DNA from: Heliocidaris erythrogramma
Taxonomy: Eukaryota > Echinodermata > Echinoidea > Camarodonta > Echinometridae
DNA: 64,000 nucleotides
Direction: 5' to 3'
NCBI GenBank assembly: GCA_025617745.1
Contig: CM046864.1
Location: 32,245,239-32,309,238 of the forward strand
The position numbers and the translations under genes are program-made. The notes below the pieces were generated by a model, which was given only the letters and a program-made list of their open reading frames with translations, was not told where the DNA came from and did not search any database. Positions within the stretch are counted from its first letter, which is position 1. Each line of letters starts with the position of its first letter. This document shows positions 21,816 through 32,858 of this stretch, piece by piece.

Positions 21816-23162
21816 GCGTCTTTTTTTTTTTGTAACCAAGCCTAGGCAGATTTCGCATTTTTTCATGAATATTCATGACGCAGGGTCGGGAAACGGTTCC
21901 GATTGGTCTTCATGAAAGCACGGTCGGTGGGGGAAAAAAGTCCCTGGCCTGCACGTACGTACGCATATTACGTGCAGCGCTATATTTCGATCGTGTGTGT
22001 TCAACGTGTAGGCGCCTAGCCTACGTTCGTTCATGTATGTATTGTTTAATTCTCAACATATTCACCCCACCTATGCAATGTGACACGTAAAAAATTGGAT
22101 TGAGCAGTCAATTTCAAAATCAAGTTTTGCATTAATTTATTGCATGTGCGTAGATCTAATTTAGTAATTAGCTCTTTTGAGGACACCCTCCTTTTCCGAC
22201 CAAAATTGACACTGCCACTGGCATTACTCTGAAAATAGGTCTAGGCCTAGGCTATGCGTATATTGACAATTGCCCATCGTAATGTTCTCCACAAATGAAC
22301 TTTACAACAATATGCAGAATCAAGACACAGACTCTAGGCTAGGTCTAACAACGTTAGAGTCTTACTGTTCACGTTAGAAATTAAATTTCCTTGCATGCAC
22401 ACTGTAATTAGCACTTGCACCCTGCTCCTGTAACGCACATTGCCCTGAGTTAGAAGAACTGCAAGAGTCTTCAGGACTGAAAGAAGCAGACTACTAGTAC
22501 TAACGTTCCAATAGTAATAGTAGTACTAACGTTAGTACCAAGAAAACAAATTATTTTGGTGACCTTTTAGCTGATGAAAACAAAGTGCGTAACTAGTTAT
22601 TGTAGGTAGATCTAAAATCATCTAGATGTAGATCTACCCCCATCATCAATCATTTACTAGTACTGATTAGATCTATGTCTAACTCATCATGCTCATTGAC
22701 CTTAAAATAACATTCACTTAATCTAAACTTAACTGAAATTGAAAATTGTAACAAAATTGGTCTAGTTAGAGTAGATCTAGAGTAGTTAGAGTCTTGGCTA
22801 GACATACCTGCAAATTTGATGATATCACACCATCACATTCCGATTCCATTTTGAAGTTGGGTCTACCACACGTCTATTATTAGGCCAGCATTTCGAGGGA
22901 TACGTGGAGGCAATTCTAACTCTTATATTAAGATCTAACTTAGATCGATAATAGATTCAGTGCAAAAACGTAGGCTAGGCGCCTACACGTTGAACACATA
23001 CGATCATAATATGCGTACGTGCGTGCAGGCCAGGGACTTTTTCCCCCACCGGCGACCGTGCTTTCATGAAGACCAATCGGAACCGTTTCCCGACCCTGCG
23101 TCATGAATATTCATGAAAAAATGCGAAATCTGCCTAGGCTTGGTTACAAAAAAAAAAGACGC
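21816..23162. mobile_element. Non-autonomous DNA transposon with ~200 bp TIRs (Mutator-like)
   Basis: The 1347 bp element starts GCGTC plus a T run and ends with an A run plus GACGC. The terminal inverted repeats run about 200 bp and include GTAACCAAGCCTAGGCAGAT and TCATGAATATTCATGA. The flanks GGACGGGAT (21807-21815) and GGGCGGGAT (23163-23171) form a 9 bp duplication with one mismatch. The duplicate locus near 44430 has a single GGGCGGGAT and no insertion. The interior has no transposase. Long TIRs with a 9 bp duplication suggest Mutator. Confidence 0.8.
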
Positions 23163-23171
23163 GGGCGGGAT

Positions 23172-23388
23172 GCGGACGTCGGGGAAACCCCGTCGGTGAT
23201 GGGCGGTGCTACTGGCAGGCGAAATGCGGACGTCGGGCGGAGGGCAACGGAAGGGGGCGCGTGTCGGCGGATGGTGGGAAGCCATTCCTCCGGGATGTCA
23301 ATGCCGTTATCTCTATTGATATTATTGGGGTGTAAACGGATTTGGATAGCTTCTTAACACGCCGTGTGTACCAGTGCTTATCCTGCGC

Positions 23389-23400
<12 letters not shown>
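23172..23400. repeat. GC-rich module R, copy 1
   Basis: GCGGACGTCGG and related words repeat inside it. Further copies lie at 44432-44655 and, partly, 27785-27925. It is conserved as a junction between module T and the GT31 3' flank. The GC content could reflect a promoter or CpG-rich element; no gene is visible. Confidence 0.55.
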
Positions 23401-23422
<22 letters not shown>

Positions 23423-23425
23423 ATC
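23388..23425. repeat. (TA)n microsatellite
   Basis: Alternating TA with one GTA interruption. At the same position copies A and D carry a Tc1-like element, so this is the pre-insertion site. Confidence 0.85.
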
Positions 23426-23791
23426 AAATAGAAATTACTCCCTAAATATTTTTCTTTGAAGCATACTTATAATATCTCGTTATAACCTTCTATTTTCATA
23501 ACAAAACATAACAAAGATGCAACGTACATTTGATCAACGTATGGGCATAGTTTTGATCGCCCAAGTCGTAAGTAGGCCTATTTGTCCATTACCATAATTG
23601 TTCTGGAAATTGGATAAAAAGAAATATTTCAGGACTCAATCGTGTCATGAAATATTTTGAATGGGTAAAGTTGTTTTATTTTGAAGCGAGGCGTTTGGAT
23701 TTGTCGTTGAATAGCCTATTGTACGCCCTTTGTTCAAAACATTTCCTGGCGTCTGAAATTTACGGTGTGTTCCAAAATTTTCCAGTTTCAA

Positions 23792-25240
23792 ATTAAATTC
23801 TGCATCTGTGCAATGGTTTAGGTCTTACTTGACCAATCGTCATCAAGTTGTCTCGTTGCAAAATGTACTCTCCGATTCTATGCCCATAAGATGCGGAGTT
23901 CCCCAGGGGAGCATATTAGGTCCTATTCTTTTCATGTGCTACATTAATGATATGTGTGTTTGTGTCAACGACAGTAAATTACTTTTATATGCGGATGACA
24001 GTGTGTTACTATATTCTGGTACTGATCCTAAGCTGATCGGGGAAAAACTTAGCTTAGAATTATCAAACTGTGTTAATTGGATGACAGCAAATAAGCTTAG
24101 CTTACATATTGGTAAAACCGAAAGTATTTTGTTTTGTTCGCGGGGTAGGCTGAAGTATAATGATGATTTCAATATAAGTTATAACAATCAACTCATTAAG
24201 AGACAGGATTCTGTGAAGTATTTAGGACTAAATATAGCTAGTGATCTTTCTTGCTCAAGTTTGGTTGACAGTATTGTCAAAAAAGCTAATGCTCGTCTAA
24301 AATTCTTGTATCGTTATCAAAATTGCATGAACTTAAAATCAAGACGCACTTTAAGTTTTTCCTTAATACAATGTTTATTTGATTATGCTAATGCGGCATG
24401 GTACTGCAATCTAGGCAAGGTGGATCAAAACAAGTTAAAAATAATTCAAAATAAGATTGTAAGATTTATCAATCACTTACCACCAAGAACACACATTGGG
24501 AAGAGTGAACTTGAAACAGCTGGTCTTCTTCATGTAAAACTTAGATCACAACAACTTTTAATTCACCATGTACATAAGATTTTTTACTGTAATGCAGATC
24601 ATTATATTTCAAATAATTTTACTCGCTCTTCAAGTGTTCATAGGCATGACACTAGAAATAGTCAATTTAATTTCGTAGTGCCTAAGCGGAAAGGTAAAAT
24701 TGGAAATTCTTTTTATTTTAACGGTATTCTTTTCTGGAATTCCCTCCCAAATCATGTTAAGTCAGTTAAGATTTTTTTACATTTTAAAAGGGTATTGAAG
24801 CATCATCTGAAAAATGTGTCTACTCCATAACTATATTTCTCCTCTCCTTTTTGTAGCTCAGATGGTTTTTTCCTATATTATATGACTTATGTAACCAACG
24901 TTTATTATCGATAGTTTTTTCATTATGATTTTCTGTATATAGTTTTTTTCCGTTGAGTAAGTCTTGTTTTCACATTTATGTAATCTTCGCCTACTTTATA
25001 AAAATGTTATGTTTTATTTTGCTACTTTTAATTAGTACATTCTTATTACTTGTCGTACGTGTACGATAGTCTTGTAGCCGTACTAATGTGTTTTCTTAGT
25101 GTATTTTTTAATCAGTTATTTAGGTAAGGACCCCATTGGAAATAAGCCATTTCGGCTTTCATGGGCTATCCTGTCATGGTACCTGGTTATGTTTGTATTG
25201 CAATATACCTGACGAATAAAATAAAATCAAATCAAATCAA
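23792..25240 (+). mobile_element. 5'-truncated CR1/L2-like LINE
   Basis: This 1.45 kb insertion carries the RT C-terminal half and a 3' tail ending in AAATC repeats. No long target duplication is visible: the left flank ends TTTCAA and the right flank starts CGTTCAAC. Truncation at the 5' end and a short repeat tail are typical of target-primed LINE insertions. Confidence 0.85.
23808..24830 (+). pseudogene. LINE reverse transcriptase, N-terminally truncated
   Basis: The 340-codon frame includes RCGVPQGSILGPILFMCYIN and the catalytic YADD motif (residues 61-64), then thumb and a C-terminal region ending WNSLPNHVKSVKIFLHFKRV, typical of the CR1/L2 group. The endonuclease and the first RT motifs are missing. 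The frame itself is unbroken, so the copy is young, but it cannot mobilise alone. Confidence 0.9.
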
Positions 25241-26132
25241 CGTTCAACATTTTGTTTTATGCCTAGGATTCTGCCCTTCTTCTATAAGTGCGTGTAATAA
25301 TTTTTTTTCTGAATAAAATGTGCAGATAATAAGAACTAAATACGTTTGTCATATCAAACTGACAAATAACAGAGTTTTCTGAAAAAAACTGAAATATTTC
25401 AGGATGTAATTTTGGAAGCATTTTAAGCCACAATGTTTTTTTTTTATTTGCATATCAACTTGTAATATTAAAAATCACATTGAAAATATTGAAAAGGCTA
25501 CACTTGAATATACTACCTTTTTATTGTACGCTCTGTTGCAAAATCAATCCAAGTGTTATAGTGACAAGATGCTACCCAAAATGGGGGTAAAATATTCCCT
25601 TCAAACTGTTAACTTACTTCTGGCTTCCTTTTTCTTCTTTCGTATCAGGTATAACATTGTTAAGCAGTTCCATCTCGTAGATACATGAACAGGAATGATT
25701 GCTGACGGTAGCGATTAGAAATATGGCTGGGGAGCAAGGTGCAACATACTAATAATAGTGTGTGCTTGCGCTGTCTATTCAGGACAAACACAGGCCTGGG
25801 TGAAACATACTTGCCCAGAGGCGGTCGCCTCCTCAGCCCTACTATGGCAAAAGAGTGTATCTCGATAAATACGCAGTGAAACGGAGAGAGATCTTTTAAA
25901 AAAGCTTCAGTGTTTCAAGCATTTTGTTTAGTCTCTCTGCGCTTCGAACATGTACTGAAAATGGAGCAAAATAAACTTCAGGAAGAAAATAAATTTCCTG
26001 CTTAAAACTTAAATAGATGACCACATCATGCTAGAGTATCCCCAATTTATATTTTCCAGAAATTAAAGAAAAGAATGCAAAGCTCACATGCTTTCCTTTT
26101 TTCGTGAAAAAAATTGATATCCCAAAATCTTG

Positions 26133-27281
26133 TCATTGCGGTGTATCCTCAGATCCATTTTGGAATTTTCCCCAAGCACTCCCAATTTCCGCAAGAGGTA
26201 CCTCCCACTGTAAATAGTCTGCTGGTTCATTTTCGGGATGGCGTTCCTTATACCAGGGTATTCTATTAACTATTTCGATGCCTGCCTTTTGCAAAAGTAT
26301 ACCACAATAAACATCATCAAAAGGTATTTGAGCTGGAGTTTCTTTTGAGGTCTGATACAGTTCATGTAAGACGCTATGCGACATGACGTAGCCAGGTCCG
26401 AAGGGAAAGACTGGAAATTTTCCTGGGAACATTTCTTTTGGGCAGTACCATTTACTTTTCTCATTTCGAAGCGGGCCTGCATTATATGCCCGTCTACCAA
26501 GAAAGAAATTTGACCGGTCTTTCGGGTGTAAATCTTGTAAGTCCTTAACAAGAGTTTTGATATCGACAATTACATCGTCATCGGCTGACATCAAGAATTC
26601 ACTGTTGTTGCAAAAGTTCAAGGCCCATTTGAACCCCATGATGAGCTTGACGGTGAGATTGTAGTAATGATCTGTAAAGTCCACCTGCAAAATGTCTCCA
26701 TTTTTTTCGGCCTCTTTCTGAATATCTGCTTGCTGATGTTTAGATCCTTGGACTCCCATTATAAAGAGAAATCGGGCAGAAATATTCAACTTCGAGGCAA
26801 AACTGATGTATGTTTTTCTTAATGCATCCCTACGCTCAGGATTTTCTAGAGCTGATTTTATCAAGACAAGCAACGTGATGGGCATGTCGTCACTTCCATT
26901 TTTGCATGTATTGTTGGGATTGATGAGATAGTCATATATATCCAGCTTAATTCCGGGTTCCCAATGAACACGCTTCAGCCACCCGCGGATCGGTAATTTT
27001 TTCTTCGCTCTTTGTGTCGCACTTTGTGTCGGCGTGGTCTCTGTTCGGATTGAATCTGCACCGGTAGCATTATATGCGTTATTTTCACTGATGATTTTGT
27101 CTGTCACTAACGTCGAATTATTTACTTTATTTCCTGCTACTCTGGATTTGACTTTTAAGGCCAGTCGATCAGACGTAGTGGTATGTTGGTAGTTTATCAA
27201 TTGAATAATGCCGACACTGCAAATCAGGCAAACCATACAAAACATTTTCTTTAAGGATGTTTTCGCCGATAGATATCCCAT
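26133..27281 (-). CDS. GT31 beta-1,3-glycosyltransferase, copy B (intact)
   Basis: The single-exon gene of 382 codons is predicted to encode a Golgi type II membrane enzyme transferring galactose or N-acetylglucosamine in beta-1,3 linkage. A short cytoplasmic tail, an anchor at about residues 12-31 and a serine/threonine-rich stem precede the GT31 domain (about 133-350). Within it RRDALRKTY replaces the usual RxAIRxTW, SADDDVIVD (232-240) holds the DxD metal site, FPFGPGYVMS (292-301) is the glycine-rich block, and PFDDVYCG (320-327) supplies the acidic residues of the EDVYxG motif. Several N-glycosylation sequons are present. Sugar and acceptor cannot be told from sequence. It differs from copy D at about four positions. 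The start is shared with copy D and places the anchor at the N terminus. Confidence 0.9.
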   Translation of the reverse strand: MGYLSAKTSLKKMFCMVCLICSVGIIQLINYQHTTTSDRLALKVKSRVAGNKVNNSTLVTDKIISENNAYNATGADSIRTETTPTQSATQRAKKKLPIRGWLKRVHWEPGIKLDIYDYLINPNNTCKNGSDDMPITLLVLIKSALENPERRDALRKTYISFASKLNISARFLFIMGVQGSKHQQADIQKEAEKNGDILQVDFTDHYYNLTVKLIMGFKWALNFCNNSEFLMSADDDVIVDIKTLVKDLQDLHPKDRSNFFLGRRAYNAGPLRNEKSKWYCPKEMFPGKFPVFPFGPGYVMSHSVLHELYQTSKETPAQIPFDDVYCGILLQKAGIEIVNRIPWYKERHPENEPADYLQWEVPLAEIGSAWGKFQNGSEDTPQ

Positions 27282-27560
27282 GGTGTTCTGTGGTGATCAC
27301 GAGAGTTAGTTGGGTTTCACTGCAAAATGGCGTTAGTGTTTTAGACTTTTCGAATGTATTCATTGTACATTGCCACTGCTTTAAAATCTGTTAACTTATT
27401 GTTCTTACTTCGTGACATCGTGGCAGTCGATCAGACAAGGTGGTAAGGGAATAACTGATAAGCTGAATTACTCCGACACTAACTATCGTCGCGGACCACG
27501 TCTGTTGAGCCGTTTAAGTTCCCCAGCACTGTAATTCAGGCACAGCGTGATTCAAATCAC
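27282..27560 (-). promoter_or_regulatory. 5' flank of GT31 copy B
   Basis: Equivalent to 9377-9640. It contains the fossil anchor repeat at 27421-27480 and an overlapping out-of-frame ORF starting at 27363. No core promoter could be defined. Confidence 0.4.
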
Positions 27561-27790
27561 TGACAGGGTACTGGCATCATTAGGGGATGGGGGCGGGGAG
27601 GGGGGTCTTAATCGAAATTAACGAATTTACGAGGAGGGTCCGGGAAGGTGTCATATCGTTCTTTCTCGCCCCTTTTCCCCTTCTCCCTTTCCGGTTCTTC
27701 TTCTTTTTTTTGCCATTTGAGTGCGGGGGGGGGGGGGGGTGGGGCATGTGCTTCCATGCCCCTCTCTCCAAAATGCTGATTTCAGGCAAC
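27560..27790. repeat. G-rich and pyrimidine-rich block (partial module Q)
   Basis: Matches the first part of 9640-10590 and 48165-49137, then breaks at GCTGATTTCA and joins module R. The G run at 27725-27742 differs in length from the other copies. Confidence 0.7.
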
Positions 27791-27928
27791 GGAAGGGGGC
27801 GCGTGTCGGCGGATGGTGGGAAGCCATTCGTCCGGGATGTCAATGCCGTTATCTCTATTGATATTATTGAGGTGTAAACGGATTTGGATAGCTTCTTTAA
27901 CATGCCGTGTACCAGTGCTTATCCTGCG

Positions 27929-27970
<42 letters not shown>
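27785..27970. repeat. Module R fragment and long (AT)n run
   Basis: Shares GGGGGCGCGTGTCGGCGGAT with 23250 and 44515, followed by an alternating AT run at 27930-27968. Here too there is no Tc1-like element. Confidence 0.75.
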
Positions 27971-29238
27971 TCAAATAGAAATTACTCCCTAAATATTATT
28001 CTTTGAAGCATACTTATAATATCTCGTTATAACCTTCTATTTTCATAACAAAACATAACAAAAATGCAACGTACATTTGATCAACGTATGGGCATAGTTT
28101 TGATCGATCAAGTCGTAAGTAGGCCTATTTGTCCATTACCATAATTGTTCTGGAAATTGGATAAAAAGAAATATTTCAGGACTCAATCGTGTCATGAAAC
28201 ATTTTGAATGGGGAAAGTTGTTTTATTTTGAAGCGAGGCGGTTGGATTTGTCGATGAATAGCCTATTGTACGCCCTTTGTTCAAAACATTTCCTGGCGTC
28301 TGAAATTTACGGTGTGTTCCAAAATATTCCAGTTTCAACTTTCAACATTTTGTTTTATGCCTACGATACTGCCTTTCTTCTATAAGTGCGTGTAATAATT
28401 TTTTTTTTCTGAATAAGATGTGCAGATAATAAGAACTAAATACGTTTGATTGTCATATCAAACTGACAAATAACAGAGTTTTCTGAAAAAAACTGAAATA
28501 TTTCAGGATGTAATTTTGGAAGCATTTTAAGCCACAATGTTTTTTTTTTTATTTGCATATCAACTTGTAATATTAAAAATCACATTGAAAATATTGAAAA
28601 GGCTACACTTGAATATACTACCTTTTTATTGTACGCTCTGTTGCAAAATCAATCCAAGTGTTATAGTGACAAGATGCTACCCAAAATGGGGGTAAAATAT
28701 TCCCTTCAAACTGTTAACTTACTTCTGGCTTCCTTTTTCTTCTTTCGTATCAGGTATAACATTGTTAAGCAGTTCCATCTCGTAGATACATGAACAGGAA
28801 TGATTGCTGACGGTAGCGATTAGAAATATGGCTGGGGAGCAAGGTGCAACATACTAATAATAGTGTGTGCTTGCGCTGTCTATTCAGGGCAAACACATGC
28901 GTGGGTGAAACATACTTGCCCAGAGGCGGTCGCCTCCTCAGCCCTACTATGGCAAAAGAGTGTATCTCGATAAATACGCAGTGAAACGGAGAGAGATCTT
29001 TTAAAAAAAGCTTCAGTGTTTCAAGCATTTTGTTTAGTCTCTCCGCGCTTCGAACATGTACTGAAAATGGAGCAAAATAAACTTCAGGAAGAAAATAAAT
29101 TTCCTGCTTAAAACTTAAATAGATGACCACATCATGCTAGAGTATCCCCAATTTATATTTTCCAGAAATTAAAGAAAAGAATGCAAAGCTCACATGCTTT
29201 CCTTTTTTCGTGAAAAAAATTGATATCCCAAAATCTTG
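27971..29238. repeat. GT31 3'-flank module, copy C
   Basis: Full-length, uninterrupted equivalent of 1693-2880. It serves as an empty-site reference for the LINE in copy B. Confidence 0.8.
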
Positions 29239-29644
29239 TCATTGCGGTGTATCCTCAGATCCATTTTGGAATTTTCCCCAAGCACTCCCAATTTCCGCAA
29301 GAGGTACCTCCCACTGTAAATAGTCTGCTGGTTCATTTTCGGGATGGCGTTCCTTATACCAGGGTATTCTATTAACTATTTCGATGCCTGCCTTTTGCAA
29401 AAGTATACCACAATAAACATCATCAAAAGGTATTTGAGCTGGAGTTTCTTTTGAGGTCTGATACAGTTCATGTAAGACGCTATGCGACATGACGTAGCCA
29501 GGTCCGAAGGGAAAGACTGGAAATTTTCCTGGGAACATTTCTTTTGGGCAGTACCATTTACTTTTCTCATTTCGAAGTGGGCCTGCATTATATGCCCGTC
29601 TACCCAGAAAGAAATTCGACCGGTCTTTCGGGTGTAAATCTTGT
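29239..29644 (-). pseudogene. GT31 glycosyltransferase, 3' fragment (copy C)
   Basis: About the last 135 codons of the gene, from LQDLHPKDRS to the stop, without the anchor or the DDD metal site. At 29645 the sequence changes abruptly to unrelated AT-rich DNA. The frame stays open for another 30 or so codons to an ATG at 29733, which makes a chimeric 164-codon ORF. It lacks the catalytic core and is treated as a pseudogene. Confidence 0.88.
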
Positions 29645-30060
29645 GCGGGGAAATGTATTATATTATAGTTCAAACTTTCAGAGGATTTTATTTCATTATA
29701 TTTTTCTAAATTAATCATGTCAAATTTTTTCAATGTTAATTGCTTTCTTTTTAAAGCTTGGATTCGATTGTCGCAAAGTCATTCAATTATACTGAATAGA
29801 CGAGTCTTTACCAACAATGATATTGACAGAGATCGTTGATGTGCGAATATAAAGCTTACTTTTTTTTTACTTTTCGTCTTGTCAAAGAGCAAAAGAAATC
29901 GCCGCTTTCTGAAGCTGAAGAATTAACACACGATTATTGATTTTCTCTCTCTCCTTCTACATCACGCACCCGTTTCATAATCTCGACAGTTGTCTTTCTT
30001 TCTTTTGAAAGCTAACTCTCTCTTCTGTTCGCTCATTACTTATTACCAGATTAAACAACG
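29645..30060. other. AT-rich breakpoint sequence
   Basis: Separates the truncated GT31 copy from module S. Pyrimidine-rich stretches at 29,870-30,060 are diverged relatives of blocks at 30,140-30,300 and 30,430-30,560, so it may be an outer, older unit of module S. Confidence 0.45.
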
Positions 30061-32279
30061 ATGGAATGAAACAGATTCATAATAAAGACATTTTCTAATG
30101 CTCTAGTTCATTCTATCTTTAAAAAAGGTTTCTAAAAACGTCTTTCTTTTCTTTTCGCTATGTCAAAGAGGTATAGAATTTGCCCCTTTCAAGGATCAAG
30201 AATTAAATCACATCCTGCACGCACGAGACGGCTATTGATTTTTCTTCTCTCTTGCTTGTTTCATAATCTCCAGACAGGTCCTTTTCTGCATGGTTAAAAA
30301 GCTACATTTTTTTATCCTCAATTCTTCATCTTTAACAGCGGGATAGATATAAACTGCTTCTTAGCGCCGCTCTATAGTTAATAGAGCTTCCAAAAAAAAG
30401 TATTAATGACTACTTTTTGTAAAAATTAACGCCCAGACAATTCTCTCTCTCTCCTTCTAAATCTTTCACCTGTATCATAATTTCGACAGTTCTTCTTGAT
30501 TCTATTTTGAAAGCTAACTCTTTCTTGTCTGATCTTAATCTTAGAAGAATTCGAGACGGCACAAGCACGATCGAGTGTAGCACACGACAATTGCAATAAC
30601 AAATATGTCGATTACCTTTCTTTCCAGTATCATTTTAGCTACCAAAACTGTATGTGAGGTTTTATAATTAGGATATTTTTGGTTCTGATTACAAAACAAA
30701 GGGAAAATTGTGTTTTTTGAAAACTCGATTTATTAATGAGATTTCGCTCTTTAGCTTTGATTGTCCTGTATTTTAGATCTAGATATTGATCTAGATGATA
30801 GTATCAAACAGAAAAAAAAAACATATGATGACATTTATGAATACTGAAAAACACTAGATTTAATGCTTAAGATATTCATAAAAATGAAAAACATACAAAA
30901 AACACACAAACATAATTATAAAATAGAACATAATGATTAGAATGTCTGTAGGGCTTTCCATAAGCATTTTACACAAAAGGCTATTCTTCAAAAATGAAAA
31001 AATCTAACTATTGACATTATGAATTCATGGATGAATAAATAGCATTTGTATAACTCATAGTAAATTAGTAAACACTAATAAAGCTGTTTCAACAAAGGTA
31101 TCTTAGTTCATCAAGAAACAAAAAATCGTTTGCAAAATCTTTGTTTCAAACTATGTTTTTACTATTTATTTACATAATATGAATTTTATATTTTATTTCC
31201 TAATGACTTTCTGTAGTCATTCCATAACGCTGTATCATTTCATATTTTGCATCAAATTTCAAATATTTTCAATCAGATTTCCAGGACCATGGTGACATAT
31301 CAAGACTAACATACTACAGAAAGCAGCAGCAATCTTAAAAACATGATACATATTTAAATTTTACAGAGATTGAGCAATATTCAGCAATAAAGTAATATAA
31401 TATTCAATATTTCATCTATTTGAAGAATGGCTGACATGACACTCAACACTTCTGAAAGTACGTGATATTTGTTTATGTATTGTACTTGTAATAGACCTGT
31501 TTACTAATGTATCTAAATTTATGCATGTTTCTCTCCAGAATCCTTAGTTACCAACTATTTAGTGCACCTATTATGGATAATGGTATCTCTATGGATGGAA
31601 TCCATTTTGCATACATTAGCTGTTGCTATGTCGGGCAAGCCTCTGGTAAGCTTATGAGTCGTCAGGAGAAACCTTTGTTCACAAAGTATGCATAAAATTA
31701 GTAAACAGGTCTATTTGAAGATGTTCATTGTGATGGTCATTAAATTCTTCTTTCAATATTGAAAATATTAGAATGGCATTCCCGTAACAACTGTAATTGC
31801 CCTGTAATATCCAATCTAACATTTAAAAATAGCCTGCGTCGATGTGCATTGAGCGTAGTGGCGTATCTGGGGGGGGGGGGGTGGGGGGTGGGGGGCAGGT
31901 GCCCAGGGCGTAACTTGTAGGGGGCACAAAAAACGCAAAAGCGAGAAAGAAAAAAGGGGGTAAATGAAGAAAATCACAATCCTTACGGACTATGCCCTCC
32001 CCCCCCCCAAAAAAAAAAAAAATAAATAAAAAAAAAAAAATAAATAAATAAAAAATAAATAAATAAATAAATAAATAAATAAATCCGAATGGTAATGCGA
32101 ATATTTTTGAGATATCGGTCGCTTTGCTCCCTCGCATAAGTATTTTCTTTCAGGATCTCGTACTTTCGCGCCCCAGTATATAGTTCTTAAATAGCTTAAA
32201 GGGTGCAAAATTAGAAAAATAAAGATGTAATTGTCGTTGCTTTGTCTCGCTATCATGTAATAAGTCTGATCTGAATCTT
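30060..32279. repeat. Duplicated module S, copy 2
   Basis: Matches 17270-19430. It ends at TGATCTGAATCTT (32267-32279), where the LINE-associated insertion begins; the sequence resumes with module T at 42037. Confidence 0.8.
31492..31713. mobile_element. 222 bp TA-flanked MITE, copy 2
   Basis: Same length and ends as 18710-18931, with a handful of substitutions. It was present before the S module duplicated. Confidence 0.65.
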
Positions 32280-32858
32280 TTTTTTATATATATATTTACC
32301 CTTCCACAAGGCTCCTTTATTATGTATAAACATTCATTTCACATGAAATCGATACATGCACTATTCCATGACATTGTCAAATAAATATTCAAACATAAGA
32401 ACATAACAAAATAATCTCGGTCACACTGTGACATAATAAGATAAGACAGAAAATATAATATGTATTCTTAATTATAATTATCACAATCAAACAAACAAAA
32501 TTTGAACAAACAAATTCAGAAACATTTGGTAAAATGAAACCATTTTTTCATAAAATTCTTTTCTTTAAGACTTGTTTTTGCTATATAACTTTCCATATCA
32601 TAATAAGATTTAACAGCTAACATAACTTTTCCAAACGGTGGTATGTGGTTTTTGCATTTAGCTGAATAAATTTCTTTTCTTACGATAATTAAAATGCAAT
32701 TAAGAGCGTTGTTATGACATCCATTAAAGCCGAACAATTTATTCTGGTTTGCGAGTTTGAGCTTTATATCAGTCTTACGGAACAACCATTCCTCAAGTTT
32801 TGACCATATAACATTTGGATCTGATTGGCTACTAGGAAAGACTAGTCTTCTAATTTAT

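Larger units (their letters stand above)
23424..26132. repeat. GT31 3'-flank module, copy B (interrupted)
   Basis: Equivalent to 1693-2880 but split by a LINE: the left part is 23424-23791 and the right part 25241-26132. The other three copies are uninterrupted at CCAGTTTCAA|CTTTCAAC, so the LINE entered after the duplications. Confidence 0.8.
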
